This document shows positions 52,110 to 60,631 of a stretch of 64,000 nt of DNA, in pieces; positions within the stretch are counted from its first letter, which is position 1; each line of letters begins with the position of its first letter. Source of the stretch: UBA822 sp036336795 (lineage in GTDB: Bacteria > Gemmatimonadota > Gemmatimonadetes > Longimicrobiales > Gaopeijiaceae). The notes beneath the pieces are model-generated. The model was not told where the DNA came from. It saw only the letters and a program-made list of their open reading frames with translations, and did not search any database. Both the position numbers and the translations under genes were made by a program. The stretch lies in NCBI GenBank assembly GCA_036336795.1, contig JAYZFL010000022.1, positions 108,375 through 172,374 of the forward strand, read 5' to 3'.

Positions 52110-53600
52110 ATGACACATAGCCTAGGGAAAATGAAGGGTAATCGTCCACCGCACCTTTCTGCGCTTCGACGAACCGTGTGGACAGTGATTCTGGCACTCC
52201 TTGCCGGACTGTCAGCCTGTGTGGGCGACGATGACCGAGTACTGGCACGAGCGGCCGGTCACGAACTTACTATAGACGAGATGGTAGAGATCCTCCTTCG
52301 GCAGGATGGGCTACCCAACCAAGCTTCCGTCGTTGAAGGGTTAGCCACGTTCTGGGTGGACTACATGCTTTTGGCGGTTGCTGCTCAAGAGGATCCACAG
52401 CTTTCCGGCGTGGATTTGGATCCAGTCCTGAGTACACAGTTCGAGCAGGAGATCATCGAGAGCTACATGTCATCGGTCATCGAAACAGACACGGTGATCA
52501 CAGATGAGGAACTCAGAGAACAATGGGACAGGGTTCCACCCGCAGACTCAGTCCGAGCTCGGCATATCCTTCTCGCCTACCCAAACCTGGCCACCGACGC
52601 CCAGTCTGACAGCGTCATGCAACTAGCGATAGAATTACAACAGCGTGCAACGTCTGGTGAATCCTTCGAGGCTTTAGCGGAGCAGTATAGTGAAGACTCG
52701 GGGAGTGCCATCCAAGGAGGTGACCTAGGCTTCTTTGGTCCAGGAACGATGGTTCCCCCGTTCGAGGAAGCTGCCTATGCCCTGGGTGTTGGTGAAGTGA
52801 GCGATCCGGTGGAGTCAACATTCGGCTTGCACATTATCCAGGTTGTCGATCGAACTTCTACTACATTTGAGTCTGCCCGTAACTCCTTCCGGAATGACGT
52901 AATCAGCCAGAGGATACGCTCAGCAGACTCGACGTTTCTTGCACATCTGGATGACGAGGAGCAAATCGTTATCAATCCTGGGGCCGCGGAGGTGCTCCGA
53001 GAACTGGCGATTAGCCCTCGAACAACCCGGAGTAGGAGAGCGATGAATCGAGTACTCATCTCCCACTCTGACGGCTCTTACACAGTGGCTGATGCCCTTG
53101 AGTTGCTCCAGACCCGTCAGCCCAACTTCGCCGCTCAAGTCTCTCAAGCTCCTGATAACGTGTTAACCGGTTTATTGCATGAGCTTGGACAAACGCGAGT
53201 GCTCGTGTCTCGTGCGGAGGAAAGTGGTTTTGGGCTGACGGAGGAGCATCGAGATTCGGTATACGACCGCACATTGGAGCAGGTGATCGAAGTGACCGAG
53301 GCTCTTGGACTCCGAGGTATTTCACCGATGGCGGACGAAACTTCAGATGAAGCCTTGGATAGAACGGTGATGCAAATCCTCCGCGAAGTGCTCGCCGGTA
53401 CACGAGACGTTATTCCGATGGGACCGATCACATTCGGCCTCAAGCGCGACAAGGATTGGGCCCTCGTTGATAGATCGATCACCGACACAGTCGTTCGAGT
53501 CGATGAGTTGAAGGGGTTCGTGGAGCAGGTCACGCCTGAACCACCTTTCGGCGGTCCACCCGTACCGGTCCCCCCAATCTCAGATTCGAGCGGAAGATGA
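52110..53600 (+). CDS. Parvulin-type peptidyl-prolyl isomerase lipoprotein
   Basis: A 496-residue PpiC/SurA-like chaperone. The signal sequence ends in a lipobox, LSAC, with Cys37 as lipid anchor; Asp residues directly after it (VGDDD) may matter for sorting. One parvulin domain covers about 145-255 (VRARHILLAYP; GGDLGFFGPGTMVPPFEEAAYAL; FGLHIIQVVDR). The C-terminal 230 residues are helical and unassigned, ending in a Pro-rich tail. It overlaps the surA-like gene by four bases, so two folding factors for outer-membrane proteins appear coupled. Confidence 0.9.
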   Translation: MTHSLGKMKGNRPPHLSALRRTVWTVILALLAGLSACVGDDDRVLARAAGHELTIDEMVEILLRQDGLPNQASVVEGLATFWVDYMLLAVAAQEDPQLSGVDLDPVLSTQFEQEIIESYMSSVIETDTVITDEELREQWDRVPPADSVRARHILLAYPNLATDAQSDSVMQLAIELQQRATSGESFEALAEQYSEDSGSAIQGGDLGFFGPGTMVPPFEEAAYALGVGEVSDPVESTFGLHIIQVVDRTSTTFESARNSFRNDVISQRIRSADSTFLAHLDDEEQIVINPGAAEVLRELAISPRTTRSRRAMNRVLISHSDGSYTVADALELLQTRQPNFAAQVSQAPDNVLTGLLHELGQTRVLVSRAEESGFGLTEEHRDSVYDRTLEQVIEVTEALGLRGISPMADETSDEALDRTVMQILREVLAGTRDVIPMGPITFGLKRDKDWALVDRSITDTVVRVDELKGFVEQVTPEPPFGGPPVPVPPISDSSGR

Positions 53601-55015
53601 GGTCTCGTGTGAGAGGTTCGGAACACGTGTTTCAGATGAGGTTTAGAGAACGGATGAAATACCTTGCAATGGATCTACTGGGTTTGCTATCCAAAAGACG
53701 CAATCACGTAACACCGGTCCTGGGCTTGATGCTCTCTGCCCCTCTGCTGATCAATTCCCCTGCCAACGCACAAATCGTCCCCGACGAGTCGAATGTGGTG
53801 GAACGCGTGGTAGCCGTGGTAGGGGATTCAGTGATCCTGATGACAGAGCTCGACGAGTACCTACTCACGCTGGAGGCAAGGGGCTGGAGCCGACCAACGG
53901 ACGAGGACGAATTCATGAAGGTGAGAGTTGAAGTTCTCGATCAGCTCATCAACGAACAGCTTGTCCTCCAAGATGCCGCCAGAGACACGCTGATCAACAT
54001 CTCTGACGTAGATCTCGAGGACCGTGTCCAGCGTGAGATCGACGGGCAGATCCTACAATTCGGGACCATAGCCCGACTTCAGCAGATGCTTGCTGAGCAA
54101 AACATGACGATGGCTGTCTTCCGTGATCAACGGAAGGAAATGCTTCGTCGACAACTCCTGCAAGAACGATACTTCGCCAAGCAAGGCCAGAGTACGTCCG
54201 CCATTGCCGTGACAGAGACAGAAGCACGAGCCTATTTCGAAGAAAATCGCGCTCAGATGCCACAGGTGCCGCCCACAGTCCGCTTCGAGCACCTGCAACT
54301 GTCTCCCGAGGCGAGTGATGCTGCTAAGGCAGACGCGCTCACGGAAACTGAGCGACTCCTGGAGATGTTGATGTCTGGAGAGGACTTCGCTGAGTTGGCA
54401 ACGCGTTTTTCTCACGGACCGTCGAGTTCTATGGGCGGAGAGCTCGGTTGGATCCGTCAAGACGGAAGCTTCGTTCCCGAGTTCGAGGAGATTGCCTTTA
54501 GATTGAGTCCTGGTCGAGTGAGTTCACCTGTTGAGACCGAGTTCGGTTACCATCTCATCACTGTGGAGAGGGTGCGGGGAGGGGAACGCCGGGTCCGCCA
54601 TATCCTCATCCAACCGGAAATCATGCAGACGGATATCGAAGAAAATGATGCCCGTGTTAAAGACTTCGGAATGCGGCTAGAAGCCGGAGAAGTGATGGCT
54701 GACCTCTCGGACCAAACTTCTGACACGCTTGAGCTTTCACTCGCAGAAATCGCCCAGATTTCTGAGGAGTACGCCTTTGCTATGCAGGACGCAGCACCGA
54801 ATGAGGTAATTGGGCCAATTCCTCTAGTTGATCCTAGAGCCGAAAACTCCTGGGGCATCGCAAAGGTGCTGGAGGTAAAGGCGGCAGGACTCAGCCAGTT
54901 CGAAGACGTACGAGACTTGATTGAGGAACGACTCAAGAGTCAGCGCCTGTCGGAAATAGTGGTCGAGGGCCTGCGAAATCGGACATATATTGAGATTCGT
55001 TTAGCCGGAAGTTGA
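53597..55015 (+). CDS. surA: SurA-like periplasmic chaperone/peptidyl-prolyl isomerase
   Basis: A 472-residue protein. After a basic leader with a hydrophobic core and an ANA-Q cleavage site, the SurA N-terminal domain begins VVERVVAVVGDSVILMTELDEYL and includes QLINEQLVLQDAA. One clear parvulin domain follows (VRFEHLQLSP; GGELGWIRQDGSFVPEFEEIAFRL; FGYHLITVERV), and a second, degenerate one (RVRHILIQPE to about residue 440). It helps outer-membrane proteins fold. The ATG at 53597 overlaps the previous stop; a start at the ATG before DLLGLLSKRR is also possible. Confidence 0.93.
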   Translation: MRSRVRGSEHVFQMRFRERMKYLAMDLLGLLSKRRNHVTPVLGLMLSAPLLINSPANAQIVPDESNVVERVVAVVGDSVILMTELDEYLLTLEARGWSRPTDEDEFMKVRVEVLDQLINEQLVLQDAARDTLINISDVDLEDRVQREIDGQILQFGTIARLQQMLAEQNMTMAVFRDQRKEMLRRQLLQERYFAKQGQSTSAIAVTETEARAYFEENRAQMPQVPPTVRFEHLQLSPEASDAAKADALTETERLLEMLMSGEDFAELATRFSHGPSSSMGGELGWIRQDGSFVPEFEEIAFRLSPGRVSSPVETEFGYHLITVERVRGGERRVRHILIQPEIMQTDIEENDARVKDFGMRLEAGEVMADLSDQTSDTLELSLAEIAQISEEYAFAMQDAAPNEVIGPIPLVDPRAENSWGIAKVLEVKAAGLSQFEDVRDLIEERLKSQRLSEIVVEGLRNRTYIEIRLAGS

Positions 55016-55145
55016 CTAGGGAAATCCAGGGAGTCGTTGTTCGCTCTTGGAGGGCCTGCGAGCTACATCAACTTGGTACCTTCCAACACGTGGAGACCGG
55101 TCCGAGCTAAGCTTTTCGGGACCGCCCAAAATTCTAGGAGGAGGG

Positions 55146-56090
55146 GTGTCCGCACACACGTTGGCGGTAACGCTCGGTGATCCGCGAGGGATCGGCCCCG
55201 AGATCGTGTCACGAGCAGTTCGACTCGTAGAGGCTGAACAGGGCCCGCTCGACCTGATCGTCTTGGGTCCGGAGGGATATGGCCAAGACTTCCCCCGGTA
55301 CGAAGCGGTCCAATCTTTTGAGGGATCTGAGGTGTCAGCTGGCTTGGTGGCAGCCTGCAGCATCGAAAGGGCCGTTGCTCTCGCGCTTGAAGGAACGGTG
55401 GGAAGCATCGTAACCGCACCCATTCACAAACCGGCTTTACGATCTGCAGGCTTCTCAGATCCAGGGCACACGGAGATGCTCAAGCGGCTTACAGGAAGCT
55501 CTGAGACCGGTATGCTCATGGCCGCTGAAAAAACAGATTTTGGCGCTCCGCTCAGGGTGCTGCTAGCGACCACGCATGTCGCGTTGAATAGGGTACCGGA
55601 TCTTCTGAACAAAGATTTGATCGTATCTCAGGCAAAGCTCCTGAACCTGTCACTAATGGTAGAATGGAACATCCGTAAGCCCAGAATCGCTCTTTGTGCT
55701 GTGAATCCTCATGCATCCGATGAAGGGCTTTTCGGTGACGAGGAGAGTCGTGTGCTTCTACCAGCCATCGAGGAGTTGAGAGACGCACAGATAGAGGCCG
55801 AAGGGCCGATCCCGGCCGATACAGTTTTTCGGAGAGCCCTGAAGGGTGAGTTCGACGCCGTGATCGCGCCATACCATGACGTCGGTATAGCTCCATTCAA
55901 GACAGTCACATTCGGCAAGGGTGTCAACGTGACCCTTGGATTGCCCTTCATTAGGACATCACCCGATCACGGAACAGCGTTCGATCTCGTTGGTACGGGA
56001 TGGGCGGACCCTTCGTCGATGATGGAGGCTATCCGTATGGCATCGTATCTCGCACAAAACCGTTTTGACACGCTAGCAACCCCGATGTAG
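55146..56090 (+). CDS. pdxA: 4-hydroxythreonine-4-phosphate dehydrogenase
   Basis: About 314 residues. It oxidises 4-phosphohydroxy-threonine on the way to pyridoxine phosphate, feeding PdxJ (gene at 7.0 kb). Motifs: VTLGDPRGIGPEIVSRA at the start, VTAPIHKPAL, GHTEMLKRL with a metal His, HASDEGLFGDEE, ADTVFRRA, APYHDVGIAPFKT with two metal ligands, and SPDHGTAFDLVGTG. The frame is open to 55047, but GTG 55146, four bases after AGGAGG, is where the family begins. Confidence 0.95.
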   Translation: MSAHTLAVTLGDPRGIGPEIVSRAVRLVEAEQGPLDLIVLGPEGYGQDFPRYEAVQSFEGSEVSAGLVAACSIERAVALALEGTVGSIVTAPIHKPALRSAGFSDPGHTEMLKRLTGSSETGMLMAAEKTDFGAPLRVLLATTHVALNRVPDLLNKDLIVSQAKLLNLSLMVEWNIRKPRIALCAVNPHASDEGLFGDEESRVLLPAIEELRDAQIEAEGPIPADTVFRRALKGEFDAVIAPYHDVGIAPFKTVTFGKGVNVTLGLPFIRTSPDHGTAFDLVGTGWADPSSMMEAIRMASYLAQNRFDTLATPM

Positions 56091-56161
56091 CTTCAATATT
56101 TGATTCGTTCCTCATCCGGAAACCATTGGGGAACATACACTTACAGGATTGTAGCCCTCGG

Positions 56162-56860
56162 GTGATCAAGCTCATCAAGGTAACGAAAGAATACTCCCGG
56201 CCCGAGCCGGCCCTGAAGGATGTCTCCTTTCACCTAAAGAGGGGACAATTCTGTTTTCTGACCGGCAACTCCGGATCAGGAAAATCTACCGTACTGCGGC
56301 TCGTTCACATGGCCGAGCGGCCTTCTGTTGGTGAAGTGCTGGTGAGCGGATTCTCGTCAACGCAGATATCACGAAGAGAGATCTGGAAGCTTCGGCGCCG
56401 TGTGGGTTTCGTCTTCCAGGATTTTCGCCTCCTGTCCGGACGCACAGCCCTTGAGAACGTTCTCTTCGCTCTCGAGGTGATCGGGACCCCTCGGAAGAAG
56501 ATGGCCCCTCGCGCTCAACGACTCTTAGGGCAAGTTGGGCTGGCGCCCAAAGCCGGCTCGACCGTCCACGAGCTTTCGGGAGGAGAGCAGCAACGGGTGG
56601 CCATTGCCCGGGCGCTCGCCAGTGAACCACTACTTCTCCTAGCGGACGAGCCGACCGGGAATCTCGATGATGGATCAACCCGTGCGATCATGAGCCTCTT
56701 CTGGGAAATCAATGCTCTCGGTATGGCGGTACTGATGGCAACGCATGACCTGAAACTGGTTCGCCGGTATCCGAAAGCTCGTGTTTTGGAGCTTGATCAA
56801 GGACGGCTCGTGTGCGACTCCGAGGACGGCGCAAACACCACTGGCAAAGACGAAGACTGA
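56162..56860 (+). CDS. ftsE: Cell division ATP-binding protein FtsE
   Basis: About 232 residues from GTG 56162; a TTG at 56126 is in frame. FtsE powers FtsX in the divisome to control cell-wall hydrolases. Opening IKLIKVTKEYSRPEPALKDVSFHL is typical; Walker A is GNSGSGKSTVLRL, with GFVFQDFRLLSGRTALENV, signature ELSGGEQQRVAIARAL, Walker B LLLADEPTGNLD and MATHD. ftsX begins one base after the stop. Confidence 0.95.
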   Translation: MIKLIKVTKEYSRPEPALKDVSFHLKRGQFCFLTGNSGSGKSTVLRLVHMAERPSVGEVLVSGFSSTQISRREIWKLRRRVGFVFQDFRLLSGRTALENVLFALEVIGTPRKKMAPRAQRLLGQVGLAPKAGSTVHELSGGEQQRVAIARALASEPLLLLADEPTGNLDDGSTRAIMSLFWEINALGMAVLMATHDLKLVRRYPKARVLELDQGRLVCDSEDGANTTGKDED

Positions 56861-56861
56861 G

Positions 56862-57719
56862 GTGTTTTACACGCTTCGGGAAGCGGTCCGAAATCTACGT
56901 CGTACCGCCCTCCTCGCCGGACTCTCGGCGTCTATGATTGGCCTCGCTCTCTTCGTACTGGGATTGTTTTCCCTTGCGGCCTATAACCTCCAACTAGCAC
57001 TAGCAACACTGGAGGAGAGAGTGGAAGTTATCGCTTACCTAAGGGATGATTCCGGTTCCGACGAGGTTGCTGCGCTGACGAGCACGCTGACGAAGCTCCC
57101 GGAAGTACTCGCTATCAACTTCGTGACCAAAGACGCAGCCCTTCTCAAGGCTCGTAGAGAACTTTCTGAGTTCAGAGAGATCCTGACGGACCTAGAGGTG
57201 AATCCTCTTCCAGCCTCTCTTGAAATCCAACTTCAACCGGGTAGTCGCACCCCGGAAACGGTAGACCGACTTGCCCAACAGGCGAGGGCCTTCCGTATTG
57301 TTGAAGAAGTTCAATACGGTGAAGAATGGGTCGACAAGCTGTTCACGCTACGGCGCATAGGAGGGGTGACAACTACGGTCCTCGGCACTGCTTTCGCGTT
57401 GGTCGCTGCTCTCATCATGGGCAGTGCGATTCGGATCGCAATCTTCGCTCGGCGAGAAGAAATCAAGGTGATGCAACTCGTCGGCGCCCGGGACGAATTT
57501 ATCCAAGGGCCTTTCCTGATCGAGGGCGTAATCACCGGTGCATTGGGCGGATTGCTCGCTGTCGCTTTGACATACGTGACATTTCGATCGATTCTGCAAT
57601 ATCTCTTTGTGATTTCATGGATCCCAGCCGAGTGGACAGGTATCGGAATCCTAGTCGGGATAGCCTTTGGCTTCATCGCCAGCAGCCTCTCTGTGCGGAA
57701 GCACCTCAGAGAGATTTGA
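56862..57719 (+). CDS. ftsX: Cell division protein FtsX
   Basis: About 285 residues from GTG 56862, just after TGAGG; the frame also runs open inside ftsE. Four membrane segments: one near the N-terminus (LLAGLSASMIGLALFVLG) then a periplasmic domain of about 110 residues (VEVIAYLRDDSGSDEV to VQYGEEWVDKLF), and three near the C-terminus (VTTTVLGTAFALVAALIMG; LIEGVITGALGGLLAVALT; GIGILVGIAFGFIASSL). The EIKVMQLVGARDEFI loop is the FtsE-coupling region. The periplasmic loop should bind the downstream EnvC-like protein. Confidence 0.94.
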   Translation: MFYTLREAVRNLRRTALLAGLSASMIGLALFVLGLFSLAAYNLQLALATLEERVEVIAYLRDDSGSDEVAALTSTLTKLPEVLAINFVTKDAALLKARRELSEFREILTDLEVNPLPASLEIQLQPGSRTPETVDRLAQQARAFRIVEEVQYGEEWVDKLFTLRRIGGVTTTVLGTAFALVAALIMGSAIRIAIFARREEIKVMQLVGARDEFIQGPFLIEGVITGALGGLLAVALTYVTFRSILQYLFVISWIPAEWTGIGILVGIAFGFIASSLSVRKHLREI

Positions 57720-57721
57720 TC

Positions 57722-58939
57722 ATGTTTCCGCTTTATCGCTCCGTTGCAATACCGTTGCTTTGTCTAGCGTCCGGACTGCCACCCCTGGCTTTGACTGGCC
57801 AATCTGTGGAAATCCAGAGAGAGATCATCGAGAGCCAGCGACGTCTCGAGGAGGTCCGCCAAGAGAGAGAAAGCTTGCGGCAGGAGATGGCGAAACTGGA
57901 GAGCCAAGTACGTGATGCATCTGCCGAGCTGGCAAACGTCGAAAGGCAGATCAGCGCATCTCGTTCTGCCATGAGTGAGGTAAATTTTCAGTTGGATGCA
58001 GTGGCCGGTGAGATCGAGGCTTCGTCGAAGAAATTATTGCTCACGCGTGAGCGTTTGAAAGTCGGTACAGCCGTGCTGAATCACCGCCTCCGAGCCATCT
58101 ACAAACGTGGACCTCTTGATTCAGTTCGTGTCTTGCTCGGAGCCCGCTCCTTCTCAGACATCCTTACAGCGTATCGATATCTACGCCTCATCGCGTCCTA
58201 TGACCGAGCCCTGGTAGGGCGTGTGGGAGAATTAGAGGCGGACTTATTAAGTGAGAATAACGGCTTGGAAGTCAGCATGGCGAGCCTCGACCGGCTCAGG
58301 CAGTCTAGACTGAGTGAGATAGCTGCCTTCAGTTCCATCGAAGAGAAACATCGGAGGGCCTTGGAGGGCTATAGATCTCAAGGGCAGACGGGTGAAAACC
58401 GACTCAAGGAGCTGGAAGCGGACGAATTCCGTATTAGTCGTCTAGTCGCGGATCTAGAGGTCCGAAGGCTCGCCCTGGAACAAGACCAATTCGGCGCAGA
58501 TGACGCTGGAGCACTGGGTTCCGATGACGCTGGAGCACTGGATTGGCCGACCGAGGGTGAGCTCATCTACACCTTCGGTCGCGAAGAGAGGCCTAATGGA
58601 ACCGTCCTTCGCTGGAACGGCATAGGGATTGGAGCCGAGACAGGAACTCCGGTTCGCGCGGTGCGGGCCGGCACTGTCGTCCTAGCAGGTCCCTTCGAAG
58701 GATATGGCCCGACAGTGGTCCTCAGTCATGGATTGGGATTCTACACACTCTACCTATACCTCGAAGAGATCGAAGTAATTCAGGGACGCCAGGTAACACA
58801 AGGACAGGTCGTGGGTACGGTCGGCGGTGTCGACACACCTGAGGGATCCCACATTGAGTTCCAAGTCCGGGCACCCGTAACTGGAGGGACGCCACAGGCT
58901 CAAGATCCTCTTCTTTGGCTTCGAGCGCGAGGCCTGTGA
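57722..58939 (+). CDS. envC: EnvC-like murein hydrolase activator with degenerate LytM domain
   Basis: A 405-residue exported protein. A signal peptide (VAIPLLCLASGLPPLALTG) is followed by two long coiled-coil segments (about 25-115 and 165-255) and a C-terminal LytM/M23-type domain (about 285-400). In active LytM enzymes zinc is held by HxxxD, and HxH; here these places read NGIGIG, LYLYL and SHIEF, so most ligands are lost. E. coli EnvC, which activates amidases under FtsEX control, has the same loss. Position directly after ftsEX supports this. A short tandem repeat (DDAGAL twice) joins the parts. Confidence 0.88.
   Translation: MFPLYRSVAIPLLCLASGLPPLALTGQSVEIQREIIESQRRLEEVRQERESLRQEMAKLESQVRDASAELANVERQISASRSAMSEVNFQLDAVAGEIEASSKKLLLTRERLKVGTAVLNHRLRAIYKRGPLDSVRVLLGARSFSDILTAYRYLRLIASYDRALVGRVGELEADLLSENNGLEVSMASLDRLRQSRLSEIAAFSSIEEKHRRALEGYRSQGQTGENRLKELEADEFRISRLVADLEVRRLALEQDQFGADDAGALGSDDAGALDWPTEGELIYTFGREERPNGTVLRWNGIGIGAETGTPVRAVRAGTVVLAGPFEGYGPTVVLSHGLGFYTLYLYLEEIEVIQGRQVTQGQVVGTVGGVDTPEGSHIEFQVRAPVTGGTPQAQDPLLWLRARGL
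58499..58541 (+). repeat. 24-base tandem duplication inside the envC-like gene
   Basis: GATGACGCTGGAGCACTGG occurs at 58499 and again at 58523, a period of 24 bases, encoding DDAGAL twice in the linker before the LytM domain. The frame is kept. Confidence 0.9.
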
Positions 58940-60084
58940 GCCTCCACCCCTTGATTGGGCACGACGGTCTACAGTCCTCGCTCTCACAGGCACTGCTAGC
59001 CGGGACCCTGCCGCAAAGTATTATCATCCGTGGACCCCGTGGCGTTGGAAAACAAAGACTTGCGCTCTGGCTCGGGCAACTGCTGTTATGCGACGACGCC
59101 ACTGCACGAGGACCTTGCGCTAATTGTAAGAGCTGTAGGTTGTCATTGTCCCTAGAACACCCTGATCTTCACTGGTATTTCCCACTCTCCAAACCCAAAG
59201 GAGCACGCGCGGACAAGCTTTCCGATGCCCTCGAAGCCGCCCGCCAGGACAAACTAACAGAATACAGAAAGAATTCTCTTTGGCCTTCCCTCCCCTCGGT
59301 CGAGCCGCATGGCCTGTACCTTGCTACTGCCAAATCCCTGCGGTCTCGAGCCCAAAAGCCACCGGCTATGGGGTCGCATCAGGTGATCGTGATCGGCGAC
59401 GCCGAGACCTTGGTTCCTCAAGAATCAAGTCAGGCGGCCGCGAATGCTCTTCTAAAGCTGCTTGAGGAGCCGCCGCCGAGAACCTTCTTTGTCCTAACCT
59501 CGAGTGAGCCAGGTCGCCTTCTTACCACGATTCGATCAAGGGCCATGCCACTCCACCTACCCCCTCTTTCTAGCGAGCGAACCACTCGGTTCCTTATAGA
59601 GGAGACCGGGGCAGATGCGACAAGTGCAGCGGGAGCAGCTCGACTGGGGAGAGGCTCAATCGGTCGGGCCCTTGGTTTCCTCCCGGATGAGGACGGCCCA
59701 GGCCCACTCGAGGTTTTGAGACAACAAGCTTTTCGATTACTCGCTGCTGCATCGGATAGAGACGCCGGCTCCATCTATCGACGATCTCTGGAGTTTGGCC
59801 CCACCAGAAGTCGTGGGCTTATTCCCCTCCTGGACCTCGTTGAGGATGCCTTGCGCGACCTTTCAGCCGTAGCGCTTAGCGCTCCCGAAAAGATTACGAA
59901 CGACGATACCCTCGACTTTCTGGAACGAATTCGCAACGATTGGGATATCCACCCGGTCGCGGTTACCCATGCCTTTCGTCATGTGGATATTGCACGGGAA
60001 CTCGCGTCGGGAAACGTCAATTCACAACTCGTCGTCGCCGGCCTGTTGACCGGACTCCGGGAGGCATTCAATGGCACCCTCTAA
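58936..60084 (+). CDS. holB: DNA polymerase III delta' subunit
   Basis: About 382 residues from GTG 58936, overlapping the envC-like stop (GTGA). A clamp-loader subunit: opening HPLIGHDGLQSSLSQALLAG, P-loop GPRGVGKQRLALWLG, zinc module with Cys in LLLCDD, GPCANCKSC, then VIGDAETLVPQESSQAAANALLKLLEEPP and the arginine-finger TTIRSRAMPLHL. The P-loop has Gln after GK where Thr is usual, as may be expected in delta' subunits that do not hydrolyse ATP. moaC overlaps its 3' end by 14 bases. Confidence 0.9.
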   Translation: MSLHPLIGHDGLQSSLSQALLAGTLPQSIIIRGPRGVGKQRLALWLGQLLLCDDATARGPCANCKSCRLSLSLEHPDLHWYFPLSKPKGARADKLSDALEAARQDKLTEYRKNSLWPSLPSVEPHGLYLATAKSLRSRAQKPPAMGSHQVIVIGDAETLVPQESSQAAANALLKLLEEPPPRTFFVLTSSEPGRLLTTIRSRAMPLHLPPLSSERTTRFLIEETGADATSAAGAARLGRGSIGRALGFLPDEDGPGPLEVLRQQAFRLLAAASDRDAGSIYRRSLEFGPTRSRGLIPLLDLVEDALRDLSAVALSAPEKITNDDTLDFLERIRNDWDIHPVAVTHAFRHVDIARELASGNVNSQLVVAGLLTGLREAFNGTL

Positions 60085-60595
60085 TGAACAAGGCCATACC
60101 ACCGATGGAGAGGACCTTACGCACTTGGATGTACATGGTCGCCCCCAGATGGTCAATATTGTCGAAAAGGACGTAACTCAGAGAACCGCGGTCGCTCAGG
60201 GACAAATTCGAATGTCTCCCACTACCCTTTCAGCGATCACGGCCGGTGACGTCCGCAAGGGAGACGTGCTTCAGGTCGCACGTTTGGCCGCTATCATGGG
60301 TGGGAAGCATGCGAGCGATCTTATTCCACTCTGTCACCAACTGCCGGGCACTTCCTTCTCGGTGGAACTAGAGCCGGACGACAACCTCCCGGGAATCGTC
60401 ATCCGGGTTGAAGCCAAGGTTCTTAGCCAAACCGGTGTCGAGATGGAAGCTCTCACGGCTGTGTCTGTAGGTCTGCTCACTGTTTATGACATGGCAAAAT
60501 CCCTCGATCGCGGCATGGTAATCGAGAACATCCACCTTCGTTACAAGGACGGAGGCAAATCAGGCACTTGGTCAGTGGACCTGCCCTCCACGTAA
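60071..60595 (+). CDS. moaC: Cyclic pyranopterin monophosphate synthase
   Basis: A 174-residue enzyme for molybdenum cofactor synthesis, acting after MoaA. Motifs: HLDVHGRPQMVNIVEKD at the N-terminus, DVLQVARLAAIMGGKHASDLIPLCHQL with catalytic Lys and His, GVEMEALTAVSVGLLTVYDM, and KDGGKSGTW. The ATG at 60071 has GGGAGG six bases upstream. No other moa or moe gene is nearby. Confidence 0.96.
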   Translation: MAPSNEQGHTTDGEDLTHLDVHGRPQMVNIVEKDVTQRTAVAQGQIRMSPTTLSAITAGDVRKGDVLQVARLAAIMGGKHASDLIPLCHQLPGTSFSVELEPDDNLPGIVIRVEAKVLSQTGVEMEALTAVSVGLLTVYDMAKSLDRGMVIENIHLRYKDGGKSGTWSVDLPST

Positions 60596-60631
60596 AGCGC
60601 GGCAAGCTCACTACATAGTTGGAGGATCTTT

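Noticed and set aside
57326..57721. 132-codon N-terminal extension of the envC-like gene
   Set aside because: It lies in ftsX in another frame; the signal peptide begins at the ATG at 57722.
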